A stretch of DNA of 34,808 nt from Streptomyces minutiscleroticus (lineage in GTDB: Bacteria > Actinomycetota > Actinomycetes > Streptomycetales > Streptomycetaceae). The DNA is taken from contig NZ_BMVU01000060.1 in the NCBI RefSeq assembly GCF_014650875.1, positions 1-34,808 of the forward strand, written 5' to 3'. Under the pieces are notes generated by a model. The model made no database searches and was not told the DNA's origin. It worked only from the letters and a program-made list of their open reading frames with translations. Made by a program: the position numbers and the translations under genes. Below are positions 7,668 through 14,727 of the stretch, in pieces (the first letter of the stretch is position 1; every line of letters begins with the position of its first letter).

Positions 7668-7853
7668 TCATCGAATCCACCACAACGAGACGAGCACGGC
7701 GATCGTCGCCACGGCGCTGAACAGCCGGTAGAGCGGCCGCTGCAGGGTGATGCCCAGCTCGGCGAAGCACAGCTCGAAGAAGGGAGCGGGCGACTTCAGC
7801 TCGGCGGGCTCGACCGGCTGCTCCCGAGCGGGGTGGATCGGGGCGAGGTTCAT
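7668..7853 (-). CDS. Small single-span membrane protein
   Basis: A 61-residue protein from ATG 7853, with AGAGGA about 6 nt upstream. The N-terminal half is polar and proline-rich. The C-terminal ~20 residues form one transmembrane helix (LFSAVATIAVLVSLWWIR) ending in Arg, so it is probably a tail-anchored peptide. I do not recognise a family. A strong stem-loop (7904-7930) lies in its apparent 5' leader. Confidence 0.55.
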   Translation of the reverse strand: MNLAPIHPAREQPVEPAELKSPAPFFELCFAELGITLQRPLYRLFSAVATIAVLVSLWWIR

Positions 7854-7903
7854 GACGGGTCCTCTTCTCGTGGGGACGTGGTGGATCGTGTGCAGGAAGC
7901 GGC

Positions 7904-7930
7904 GAAGCCCCGCCGGACGGGCGGGGCTTC
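7904..7930. terminator. 11-bp perfect stem-loop, terminator or attenuator
   Basis: gaagccccgcc (7904-7914) and ggcggggcttc (7920-7930) pair perfectly around a 5-nt loop. On the minus strand it lies between the gene ending at 8110 and the small membrane gene starting at 7853. It could terminate the first or attenuate the second. Confidence 0.6.
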
Positions 7931-8109
7931 AACAAGCTGCGGTGACGATACGGCGGGCGGGGGCAAGCGACGCAACCCCTGTTCGACCTGCGGTTTCTTC
8001 TGAATGGAGGGCGCCGTCGCGCTGGGTGGTTGGACGCGCAACCCCCGCAGCGGCTGCCTCAGTGGTTATGGGGGCGGCGCGGCCGAATGTGACGGCGGCG
8101 CCGGGTGAT

Positions 8110-8343
8110 CTACGACACCGCTTCACCCAGAGCTGTCTGCTCGCCCCGGGCGGCCCATGTTCGGCGCACGCGGCGGCGGCCGTCGCTCTCCTCGACGAGC
8201 CGGATCACCACGGCCGGGTCGGCGCCGTACAGGCCCACCCGTTCCGCGTATCGGGCCTGCGCAGTGGCGGGCACTGTCCACTCGCCCTCGACAGCCGGGC
8301 CACTCTCGGCGAACTGGATCCGGGCCAGGTGCCTGGTCTCCAT
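8110..8343 (-). CDS. Small conserved hypothetical protein
   Basis: A 77-residue protein from ATG 8343, chosen over an upstream ATG because GGGGGAGGA lies about 5 nt before it. Recognisable stretches are METRHLARIQFAESGPAVEG, GLYGADPAVVIRLVEESDG and RRVRRTWAARGE. It appears to be a small beta-rich cytoplasmic protein; I believe similar small proteins are found in other streptomycetes, but I know no function. It is divergent from the FCD-type GntR gene with only 28 bp between starts, so the promoters overlap and the regulator may control it. Confidence 0.6.
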   Translation of the reverse strand: METRHLARIQFAESGPAVEGEWTVPATAQARYAERVGLYGADPAVVIRLVEESDGRRRVRRTWAARGEQTALGEAVS

Positions 8344-8371
8344 ACGGTCCTCCCCCGCCTTGCGCTGTTCC

Positions 8372-9022
8372 ATGCTCTCCGAGCAGGTCCACGCACACCT
8401 GCGGGACGCGATCATGCGCGGGGACCACGGCCCCGGCGACGCCCTCAGACCGCAGGACCTCGCCAAGGCGCAGGGCGTGAGCCTGGCCGTCGTGCGCGAG
8501 GCGCTCGTGCGGCTGGTCGGCGAGGGCCTGGCCGACCGGCTGCCCAACCGCGGCTTCGCCGTCCCGGCCTTCTCCGACCAGCGCTGGCAGGAGACCGCCG
8601 AGGCCCGCCGCACGATCGAACCGGTCGTGCTGCGCATGTCCGTCGAGCGCGGAGACGTCGACTGGGAGGCCCGCGTACGCGCCGCCCACCACCGCCTGGC
8701 CCGCACCCCGGCCTACGTGCCCGAGGAGGGCGAGCACTACAGCGGCGCGTGGTCCGAGGCCCACCGCGTCTTCCACCGCACCCTGCTGGAGGGGTGCGGC
8801 AACCCGGTCCTGCTGCAGACCTTCGACCGGCTGTGGACCGCCGGCGAGCTGGCCCGCCGCTGGTCTGCGCGGCGCCGACCCGACCGGGACGCCGTCGGCG
8901 AACACCGCCGCCTCGAGGTGGCGGCGCCGGCCCGCGACGCCGACACCGCGGCCGAAATGCTGGCCCGGCACCTCGACATGACCGCGGCGGCCCTGACCGA
9001 CGATTCGGGTCGGGCCACCTAG
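8372..9022 (+). CDS. GntR-family regulator, FadR/FCD subfamily
   Basis: A 216-residue protein from ATG 8372. Residues ~1-65 form a GntR winged helix (HAHLRDAIMRGDHGPGDAL, AQGVSLAVVREALVRLVGEG, LPNRGFAVP). The C-terminal helical bundle is FCD-type, with the metal/effector residues suggested by EAHRVFHRTLLEGCGNPVLL and EHRRLEVAAPARDAD. No clear ribosome site precedes the start, so it may be leaderless. Its TAG (9020-9022) overlaps the TAG (9019-9021) of the convergent IS481 remnant, within the palindrome cctagg. The divergent small gene at 8110-8343 is a likely target. Confidence 0.85.
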   Translation: MLSEQVHAHLRDAIMRGDHGPGDALRPQDLAKAQGVSLAVVREALVRLVGEGLADRLPNRGFAVPAFSDQRWQETAEARRTIEPVVLRMSVERGDVDWEARVRAAHHRLARTPAYVPEEGEHYSGAWSEAHRVFHRTLLEGCGNPVLLQTFDRLWTAGELARRWSARRRPDRDAVGEHRRLEVAAPARDADTAAEMLARHLDMTAAALTDDSGRAT

Positions 9023-9453
9023 GTGTACGAGATCCGGGCGTTGGCGACGCCGTCCAGCAGTTGAGCCGCCCGGGGCCGGCTGTCGGTGGAAGTACGGTGC
9101 CGGTGGTAGTAGTTGTAGTGGGTGTTCCGGACCTCGAGGGGTCTGCCCGGTGCCCCGGCCCAGAGGCTCGAACACGGTCCGGATCACTGACCACTTGTGG
9201 CTGCGCCGGAGTTCGCCGATCCTCGCGACCGGGGCGCCCGGGGTGGCGGCGCGGGGGCGGGGATCGGTCGAGGAGGCCGATTTCCCCGTACCGGCGGTAG
9301 CGGTCGACCCACTTCGGCGCACATGCTCGGCGGGAGATCCCCCCTCTCCGCCGCGACATGGGCGATCGGCCGGGTTCGGCAGCGTTCGACGAGGCCACGT
9401 CGCCCCTCGGCGGACAGAGGCGCGTCGGCGTTCAGCGCGGCGTTCCCCGTCAA
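9019..9453 (-). pseudogene. IS481-family transposase remnant, frameshifted and internally deleted
   Basis: The N-terminal helix-turn-helix part is recognisable in pieces across frames: NAALNADAPLSAEGRRGLVE, CRTRPIAHVAAERG, then CAPKWVDRYRRYGEIGLLDR, then ARIGELRRSHKWS. The next recognisable part is the C-terminus (YYHRHRTSTDSRP, then GVANARISYT and stop 9019-9021). The DDE catalytic core between them, normally ~180 residues, is missing. It is therefore a dead IS481 copy with several frameshifts and a large internal deletion. Confidence 0.75.
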
Positions 9454-9521
9454 CTGCCCGAGAGCGGTGGGCTCGGACGGTCGCGCTGTCCGGGCCCACC
9501 GTCCTGGGGTGGCGTGGTGTG

Positions 9522-9830
9522 CTACCGGAGCGGCATGTCGACTCCGTACTCGTCCCTGGGACGGGGGCCGCGGACACGCCGATCGGCTTCAGGGACGGCG
9601 ACGTCGTTGATGCTCGCTTCCCGGCGCCGCATGAGGCCGTGCTCGTCGAACTCCCACAGTTCGTTGCCGTAACTGCGCCACCACTGGCCTTCCGCGTCGT
9701 GCCACTCGTACTGGAAGCGGACGGCGATCCGGTTCTCCTGGAACGCCCAGAGGCTCTTGCGCAGCGCGTAGTCCAGTTCGCGCTTCCACTTCTGCGTCCG
9801 TCTGCGTGCGTACGTGCAGGACCGACTCGC
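9522..9830 (-). pseudogene. DUF1348 (NTF2-like) gene, N-terminus missing
   Basis: The ~100-residue reading to the stop at 9522-9524 is typical of the DUF1348 family of SnoaL/NTF2-like proteins of unknown function: QKWKRELDYALRKSLWAFQE, RIAVRFQYEWHDAEGQWWRS, YGNELWEFDEHGLMRRREAS, then a GPRP motif. Full-length members have about 150 residues; the first ~60 (up to the 'GR.EI..FL.RKW' segment) are absent. The break lies where the IS30 remnant begins, so transposition probably removed the 5' end. Confidence 0.75.
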
Positions 9831-9884
9831 TGGTGACGTGCGCCGACCCGACGGCCCGATCGTTGCAGGTCCTGCGACGCCGCC

Positions 9885-10573
9885 GTGGAGGGCTTGAACA
9901 AGCCCCGTCGCCAGGACAGGCGGTGGCCGAGGGCATGGAGTCCGGAGCAGACCGCACGCCGGCTGCGGGTCGATTTCCCTGATGATGAGTCCATGCGCAT
10001 CAGCCATGAGGCGATCTGCCAGTCGCTGTTCATCGAGGGCCGGGGCGCGCTCAAGCGCGAGCTGGTCACGTGTCTGCGCACGGGGCGTGCGCTGCGGGAA
10101 CCAAGGGCGCGGTCCCGGAACAAGCCGCAGGGCCACGTCACCGCTGACGTCGTTCTCATCGGACGCCCCGCCGAGGCCGACGACCGCGCTGTCCCCGGCC
10201 ATGGGGAGGGCGACCCGATCATTGGGACGGGCAGGTCCGCGATCGGCGCGCTCGTCGAGCGCAGCAGCAGGTCCACGCTCCTGGCCCATCTGCCACGGCT
10301 GGACGGCTGAGGGGGAGGAACCGTATGGGAAGAACGGGCCGTCGCTCGGCGGATACGGCGCGGTCGCGATGAACGCGGCACTGACGCAGCCGATGACCAA
10401 GTTGCCCGAGCAACTACGCAAGACCCTCACCTGGGACCGCGGGAAGGAGCTCTCCGGCCACGCCCAGTTCGCCGTGGCAAGCGGAACACGGGTGTCCTTC
10501 GCCGACCCGCACTCGCCCTGGCAGCGACAGACGGACGAGAACACCAGCGGGCTGCTGAGACAGTACTTCCCGA
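9885..10573 (+). pseudogene. IS30-family transposase, left part, split by IS110
   Basis: Frame one reads WSPEQTARRLRVDFPDDESM, RISHEAICQSLF, GRGALKRELVTCLRTGRALR and AVPGHGEGDPIIG (first catalytic Asp) up to a stop at 10308. A frameshift near 10310 moves it to KNGPSLGGYGAV, LPEQLRKTLTWDRGKEL (second Asp), DPHSPWQRQTDENTSGLLRQ (catalytic Glu) and YFP. The N-terminal ~100 residues with the DNA-binding domain are degraded. The reading stops at QYFP, where the IS110 element begins at 10574, and resumes at KGTD after 12006. Confidence 0.85.
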
Positions 10574-10589
10574 CTTGTATGGGGCAGCG

Positions 10590-10790
10590 GTGTTCGTGGT
10601 CGGGTTGGCCGCCCGTAACGTGCCGCAGGACGCCGGGCAGGCTGGCTCGAGTACTTCCTGCCGCCCGCCGGGGCCGGCTCTCTTTGGGTGTGTCGGCCTG
10701 CCCGGTGTCCGTTCGCAGCTTGACTCAACAAAGGCATGAGCATCGGCCACCCCACGTTTCTCGAAGTCGGGATGTCAGCTGCGGATACCA
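10590..10790 (+). ncRNA. Predicted bridge RNA of the IS110 element
   Basis: The noncoding left end folds into the layout known for IS110 bridge RNAs. Loop 1 has a closing stem ccgggcaggc (10633-10642) with gcctgcccgg (10696-10705). Loop 2 has a closing stem cgcagcttgac (10714-10724) with gtcagctgcg (10774-10783). In loop 1, agtacttcc (10650-10658) equals the 9 bases left of the insertion core in the IS30 target (10562-10570), and cttt (10682-10685) complements the aaag right of the core. In loop 2, acaaaggca (10728-10736) matches the element's right end (11995-12003) at 8 of 9 positions, and aagtcg (10764-10769) complements cgactt at the left end (10571-10576). Both left guides continue with UG opposite a CG core. 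RNA ends are approximate. Confidence 0.75.
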
Positions 10791-10822
10791 CTGACCCGAC
10801 ACCGAGAGGGAGGGGACCGCCG

Positions 10823-11989
10823 ATGATGCTGATCGGCATCGATCCGCACAAGTCGACCCACACAGCCACGGCCGTCGATCCCGAGACCAACCGTGATCTG
10901 GCATCGATCCGCGTCGACGTGACGCTCCAGGAGTACCAGCGCATGCTGGACCGGGCCTGCCAGTGGCCCGAGCGGCGTTGGGCCGTCGAGAACGCCAGGG
11001 GCCTGGGACACCATCTGACTTCGTGGCTGTTGGCCCGGGGAGAACAGGTCGTTGACGTCGCACCGGGCGCCACCGCCCGCGTCCGCCAGCTTTCGCGCGG
11101 CGCAGGCCGCAAGAACGACCGTATCGACGCCGCCGCGGCGGCATGCGTTGCCGCACTCCAAGGCGATGCAAGGCCGGTGCAGCCCGAGAGTTCAACGGAT
11201 GCACTGGCGCTGCTGGACGAACGGCGCAGCGATCTTGCGCAAGCCAGGGTCCGCGCGGTGAACCAGCTCCACGCGCTGCTGCGGGCACTTCTGCCCGGCG
11301 GCGCGCCGCGGGATCTGTCCGCGGCCACAGCGGAACAGCTGCTGGACACGGTGGTCCCCGTGGGTTCGGCCGAGTTCACCCGCTGCGCCCTTGCCGCTGA
11401 TCTGATCGCCGAGATCCGGACCTGGGATGCGAAGCTGAAGGACAACGCCAAAGCCATGGCAGCGCTGGTCACAGAGTCCGAAAGCCGTCTGACCGACACT
11501 CCGGGCATCGGAGCCGTGACCGCCGCCCGGCTCCTGGGCCGGACCAAAAACCCCACCGGCTTCCCGACCGCCGGCGCCTTCGCCCAGTACGCCGGCACCG
11601 TTCCCATCGAGATCGCCAGCGCCGACCGCGTTCGCCACCGACTGTCCAGGCGCGGTGACCGCCAGCTCAACGCGGCACTTCACACCGTCGCCATCACGCA
11701 GATCCGCATGCCGGACACTCGGGGCCACACCTACTACCAGGCCAAACCCGCAGAAGGAAAGACGTCCCGGGAAGCACAACGCTGCCTGAAGCGCCGCCTC
11801 GCTGATCACGTCCGGCGCACGGTGATCGGCGACGAACGCCGACGCACCCGGACGACGGGCTCAGGAGGACAACCGGGGGCGACTACAGCATCCAGCGCGG
11901 CCGGCCCAACCCCGACGGCCGACTCTTCGGACAAGTCACTTCCCGGACCCGCCGAACCCGAGCCTACGCCAACACCCCAACCAGCTTGA
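10823..11989 (+). CDS. IS110-family recombinase/transposase
   Basis: A 388-residue protein from ATG 10823, with GAGGGAGGGGA ~6 nt upstream. The frame is open back to an ATG at 10736, but that lies inside the predicted bridge RNA and lacks a ribosome site. The N-terminal RuvC-like DEDD domain shows IGIDPHKSTHTATAVD (Asp), RRWAVENARGLGHHLTSWL (Glu) and GRKNDRIDAAAAACVAAL (Asp pair). The C-terminal Tnp domain has LTDTPGIGAVTAARLLG, FAQYAGTVPIEIAS, and LSRRGDRQLNAALHTVAITQ with the Ser expected to be the nucleophile, then the usual EAQRCLKRRLADHVRRTV end. A ~55-residue Pro/Thr/Ser-rich tail follows. All key motifs are intact, so it could be active. Confidence 0.88.
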   Translation: MMLIGIDPHKSTHTATAVDPETNRDLASIRVDVTLQEYQRMLDRACQWPERRWAVENARGLGHHLTSWLLARGEQVVDVAPGATARVRQLSRGAGRKNDRIDAAAAACVAALQGDARPVQPESSTDALALLDERRSDLAQARVRAVNQLHALLRALLPGGAPRDLSAATAEQLLDTVVPVGSAEFTRCALAADLIAEIRTWDAKLKDNAKAMAALVTESESRLTDTPGIGAVTAARLLGRTKNPTGFPTAGAFAQYAGTVPIEIASADRVRHRLSRRGDRQLNAALHTVAITQIRMPDTRGHTYYQAKPAEGKTSREAQRCLKRRLADHVRRTVIGDERRRTRTTGSGGQPGATTASSAAGPTPTADSSDKSLPGPAEPEPTPTPQPA

Positions 11990-12006
11990 CAAACACAGAG
12001 GCACGA

Positions 12007-12163
12007 AAGGAACGGATCCGTCCCGGTGGTCCGTCGAAGACCTCGAAGCCGTCGCGTACGCGCTCAACAATCGGCCCCGCAAGATCCTCGGCTGGAAAAC
12101 CCCCGCCGAAGTCTTTGAGCAGCTACGCTCACTTGACAACCCGATGTTGCGTCGACCGGTTGA
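12007..12163 (+). pseudogene. IS30-family transposase, right part, after IS110
   Basis: Directly after the IS110 element the frame reads KGTDPSRWSVEDLEAVAYAL, NNRPRKILGWKTPAEVFEQL, the standard IS30 C-terminus, in frame with the left part ending at 10573. Near 12128 one base appears lost: the expected ending QPDVASTG and TGA (12161-12163) lies in the next frame. The original frame runs on into the IS3 remnant, giving an artificial IS30-IS3 chimera. Confidence 0.8.
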
Positions 12164-12170
12164 ACTCGCC

Positions 12171-12503
12171 CAGTACACCAGTTTCAAGCTGGCCGAACAC
12201 CTGGACGCGGCCGGCGTCGCGGCCTCGATCGGCTCTGTCGGAGATGCGTACGACAACGTCCTGATGGAGAGCATGATCGGCCTGTTCCAGACGGAGTTGA
12301 TCAAGCAGCGGCGGCCCTGGAAGACCCTCTCCCAGGTCGAGCTGGCCACCGCCGAACGGATCGACTGGTACTGCCACCGGCGACTCCACGGTGAGACAGG
12401 CCACGTCCCACTCGTCGAGTACGAGACCAACTACTACACAGAACTCACAAAACCCCAGGTCAAAACCACAATCTGAGGTCTCTACCGAACCCGGTGCGGT
12501 TCA
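12171..12503 (+). pseudogene. IS3-family transposase (OrfB) C-terminal fragment and right end
   Basis: From 12171 the frame reads QYTSFKLAEHLDAAGVAASI, GSVGDAYDNVLMESMIGLF, TAERIDWYCHRRLHGETGHV, ending PQVKTTI and stop 12474-12476. This is the last ~100 residues of an IS3 rve-type transposase, including the last catalytic Glu region (N.LMES). The first two thirds and the left end are missing. Sequence 12477-12503 (gaggtctctaccgaacccgg through gcggttca) resembles IS3-type terminal repeats, and the second IS110 copy begins right after it. Confidence 0.8.
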
Positions 12504-13442
12504 TTGGACGTCTTGCCCCTGGCGATCCGTTCGGCGTAGTAGCCGGCGCCTGCGTAGCCGCGGCCGATCTGAGTGATGGCGATCATGTGCAGTGCGTGAG
12601 CGATGCGACGGTTACCACCGCGGTTGAGCCGGACTTTCACCTCGTTCGACGACCAGACCGGGATGGGTGCGGTGCCGTTGAAGCGGGCGTAGGCGGCCTT
12701 GGAGGTGAAGCGTGAGGCTCCGGCGGTCTCTGCGATGACCGTGGCGGCGCTGAGCACTCCGCAACCGGGAATGTCCAGCAGGCCAGGAGCCGGCCGGCGC
12801 ACCAGGGTCCGTAGCCGTTTCTGCAGATCGTCGATGTGCCGGGGCAGGCTGCAGCAGTCGGCAAGGAGGTCGCCGGCGATGTCGGCGACCGTTCCAGTGT
12901 GTTCGGACAGCGCGAGCTCGATGGCATCAAAGACCCGGATCCGCTTCGTCCCACGGGCCGGCATCCCAAGTTCCGGGTCGAGTTCGTGCAGGAACCACAG
13001 CAGCCGGTTGGCCGTCTTGGTGCGCTGCTGCACCAGTTGAGAGCGGTGGTCCGACAGCAGTTTCACTTCACGCGCCGGGCCTTCCAGGGCGGCCCGGGGC
13101 AGGTCCGGTTCGCGCAGCGCTGCCTGGGCCACCGTCTGGGCGTCGAGGGGATCGGACTTGCCGCGCTCGCGTGCTGAGCTGCGGGCACCGGCCTTGAGTC
13201 GGGTGTGCACGCACCACTTGGTGGCCGGCCGTCAGCAGGTCGGCCTCGAAGCGCCGGGTCAGACGACGGCAGTACTCGACCGCGACCAGGGTCTGCGGGC
13301 CGAACCGGCTCATCCACAACAGTGCCCGGCCGTGTCCCTTCGTCGTGGCCGCGACTGTGAGTCCGTCCCGGTAGCGGCCCAGTTCATCGACCGCGACCAG
13401 AGTGTGGATTCGCTTGTGACCATCCACGCCGACAACCGTCAT
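12504..13442 (-). pseudogene. Second IS110-family transposase, frameshifted and C-terminally cut
   Basis: It starts at ATG 13442 with GGAGGTG ~5 nt upstream. The first part reads MTVVGVDGHKRIHTLVAVDE and QTLVAVEYCRRLTRRFEADL. A frameshift near 13205-13230 moves to GARSSARERGKSDPLDAQTV (DEDD motif), LLDIPGCGVLSAATVIAE and VRLNRGGNRRIAHALHMIAI. The reading ends at IARGKTSN, where an IS3 right end interrupts it, so ~25 C-terminal residues are lost. It belongs to a different IS110 subgroup from the copy at 10823-11989. Not expected to be functional. Confidence 0.82.
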
Positions 13443-13732
13443 CGGGCACCTCCACGCAAGGCTGCACGGGCAGACCCTCCACACGGGCACGCCCCAATCG
13501 AACCATGCGGCAGATTCCTATCGAGCCACGTCGAGGAGGGCAGCGGGCCGACGGGGCGGCACATCGGCGGCGAGCCACCGCGCGCATGCAGGACAGCGAA
13601 AGAGTGAGCCAATCCCGCCGGTCCTACCAGGATGCCACCAGCGAGACCCTGGCACTGCTCACACTGCCATTGAGGCGAAAAACGCGTGGCGCCCATCATG
13701 TGATACTCCAGGGGCGCTCCGGGGCGAGGCCG
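13443..13732. other. Noncoding end of the second IS110 copy
   Basis: No gene. This ~290-bp stretch sits upstream of the second IS110 gene on the minus strand, where IS110 elements carry bridge RNAs. On the minus strand gtgagc and gctcac enclose a possible guide loop (about 13590-13662). Its right end is lost, so guide matches cannot be checked within the window. Confidence 0.35.
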
Positions 13733-14623
13733 TCAGGGTGCTGCTGTGGGGGAGGCGGCCTCAGGGAAGTGCTGACCAGCGGCCTGGCTTGACAGCAGGC
13801 GCAGCGCGTCGGCGGAGGAGTCGTCGTTGGCGGTGTAGATCTCCAACCGGTGGTCGGGGCTGTCGGGTTGGAGCCACACCTGGTAGTCGACGTTGACCCT
13901 GCCGACGGTCGGGTGTTGCAGATGCATGGTGCCCACAGTGCATTCGGCGACATCGCCGGTGGCCCACAGTTTGGCGAAGTCATCGCTGCGCATGACGAGT
14001 TCACCTATGAGTTCGGCCAAGCGGCGATCGTTCGGATACCGGCCTGCGGTGAACCGCAGGAAGGCAACATGGATGCGGGCGAGTTCGTCCCAGTTCTCGT
14101 GCAGGGCACGGGTGTGGGAGTCGAGGAAGAACATCCGTGGGATGGAAGGCCTTTGCACGGAGTCCTGTGGCACGTTGAAGTCGACGTGTTCCGCGACGAG
14201 GGCGTGTCCGGTGCGGTTCCACGCCAGTACGTCACCCCGCCGGCCGAGGACGATGGCCGGCGTGACCTGGCCCAGTGACGCCAGAAGCGCGAGTACCCGC
14301 GGATGCAGCCGTTCCCGCTGATGACGGACCATGCGCGGTGCTGCCGCCCGCCGAAGCGCGAGGTTGTGCAGGTGGGTGGTCTCCGCAGGATCAAGCCTGA
14401 GAATGCGGGCAAGCGCGTTGAGGACCTGTGGGGAGGCGGTTCCGGCCTGGTCCTGCTCCAACCGGGTGTAGTAGCCGACACTCACCCCGGCGAGTTGGGC
14501 CAGCTCCTCGCGTCGGAGACCGGGCACGCGGCGGGCGGTGCTGAAGGTGCGGAGTCCGATGTGAGCCGGTGTGACCCGAGCGCGGCGGGTCTTGAGGAAC
14601 GTCCCGAGGCTCTCCACTTCCAT
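13733..14623 (-). CDS. XRE-family regulator with MmyB-like ligand domain
   Basis: A 296-residue protein from ATG 14623. The N-terminal helix-turn-helix (residues ~10-75) shows GLRREELAQLAGVSVGYYTR and LEQDQAGTASPQVLNALARI. The remainder matches the MmyB-like PAS-type domain common in Streptomyces, probably binding a small hydrophobic ligand: GRRGDVLAWNRTGHAL, LARIHVAFLRFTAGRYPNDR, and a C-terminal LEIYTANDDSSADALRLL segment. TATAGT ends 7 nt before the ATG, so the mRNA is probably leaderless. It is divergent from an MFS exporter, the usual target of such regulators. Confidence 0.88.
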   Translation of the reverse strand: MEVESLGTFLKTRRARVTPAHIGLRTFSTARRVPGLRREELAQLAGVSVGYYTRLEQDQAGTASPQVLNALARILRLDPAETTHLHNLALRRAAAPRMVRHQRERLHPRVLALLASLGQVTPAIVLGRRGDVLAWNRTGHALVAEHVDFNVPQDSVQRPSIPRMFFLDSHTRALHENWDELARIHVAFLRFTAGRYPNDRRLAELIGELVMRSDDFAKLWATGDVAECTVGTMHLQHPTVGRVNVDYQVWLQPDSPDHRLEIYTANDDSSADALRLLSSQAAGQHFPEAASPTAAP

Positions 14624-14630
14624 GGCTTCG

Positions 14631-14636
14631 ACTATA
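14631..14636 (-). promoter_or_regulatory. -10 box of a leaderless promoter
   Basis: On the minus strand TATAGT is followed by 7 nt and then the ATG of the XRE gene, the spacing expected if transcription starts at the A of ATG. No ribosome binding site is present. Confidence 0.55.
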
Positions 14637-14656
14637 GGACAGGCACGACCAGGCCA

Positions 14657-14679
14657 GGGTATCCCTGTGGGGTGTACCC
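14657..14679. promoter_or_regulatory. Operator-like dyad between XRE and MFS genes
   Basis: gggta (14657-14661) and taccc (14675-14679) flank a G/C-rich centre, giving a 23-bp imperfect palindrome in the divergent promoter region, ~35 bp upstream of the XRE start and ~50 bp upstream of the MFS start. It is a candidate binding site for the XRE/MmyB regulator. Confidence 0.4.
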
Positions 14680-14727
14680 ATGGCGTGGGGCTGGTTGCCC
14701 GTCCGGGGGAGCCTCACGCTCGTGCGC

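Larger units (their letters stand above)
10574..12006 (+). mobile_element. IS110-family element inserted in IS30
   Basis: This 1433-bp element has boundaries set by the host gene: joining 10573 to 12007 restores ttcccgaaaggaacgg, in-frame IS30 F-P-K-G-T-D. The trinucleotide cga is present at both junctions (10571-10573 and 12004-12006), so the exact end is ambiguous by up to 3 nt; the shared CG is the probable exchange core. There are no long terminal inverted repeats and no larger target duplication, as expected for IS110. It contains one recombinase gene (10823-11989), with a ~250-bp noncoding left end holding a probable bridge RNA and a very short right end. Confidence 0.85.

Noticed and set aside
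8123..10381. A 752-codon minus-strand open frame
   Set aside because: It runs antisense through the GntR, IS481 and DUF1348 readings, is rich in Arg/Pro/Gly, and shows real protein pieces only where it coincides with the IS481 frame. It is a high-GC artefact.
10736..10822. Upstream in-frame ATG for the IS110 recombinase
   Set aside because: It has no ribosome site and lies inside the predicted bridge RNA; ATG 10823 has a strong ribosome site and fits the family's N-terminus.
12007..12476. A continuous IS30-IS3 fusion protein as a new gene
   Set aside because: It is an accident of a one-base loss that bypasses the IS30 stop, with no start of its own.
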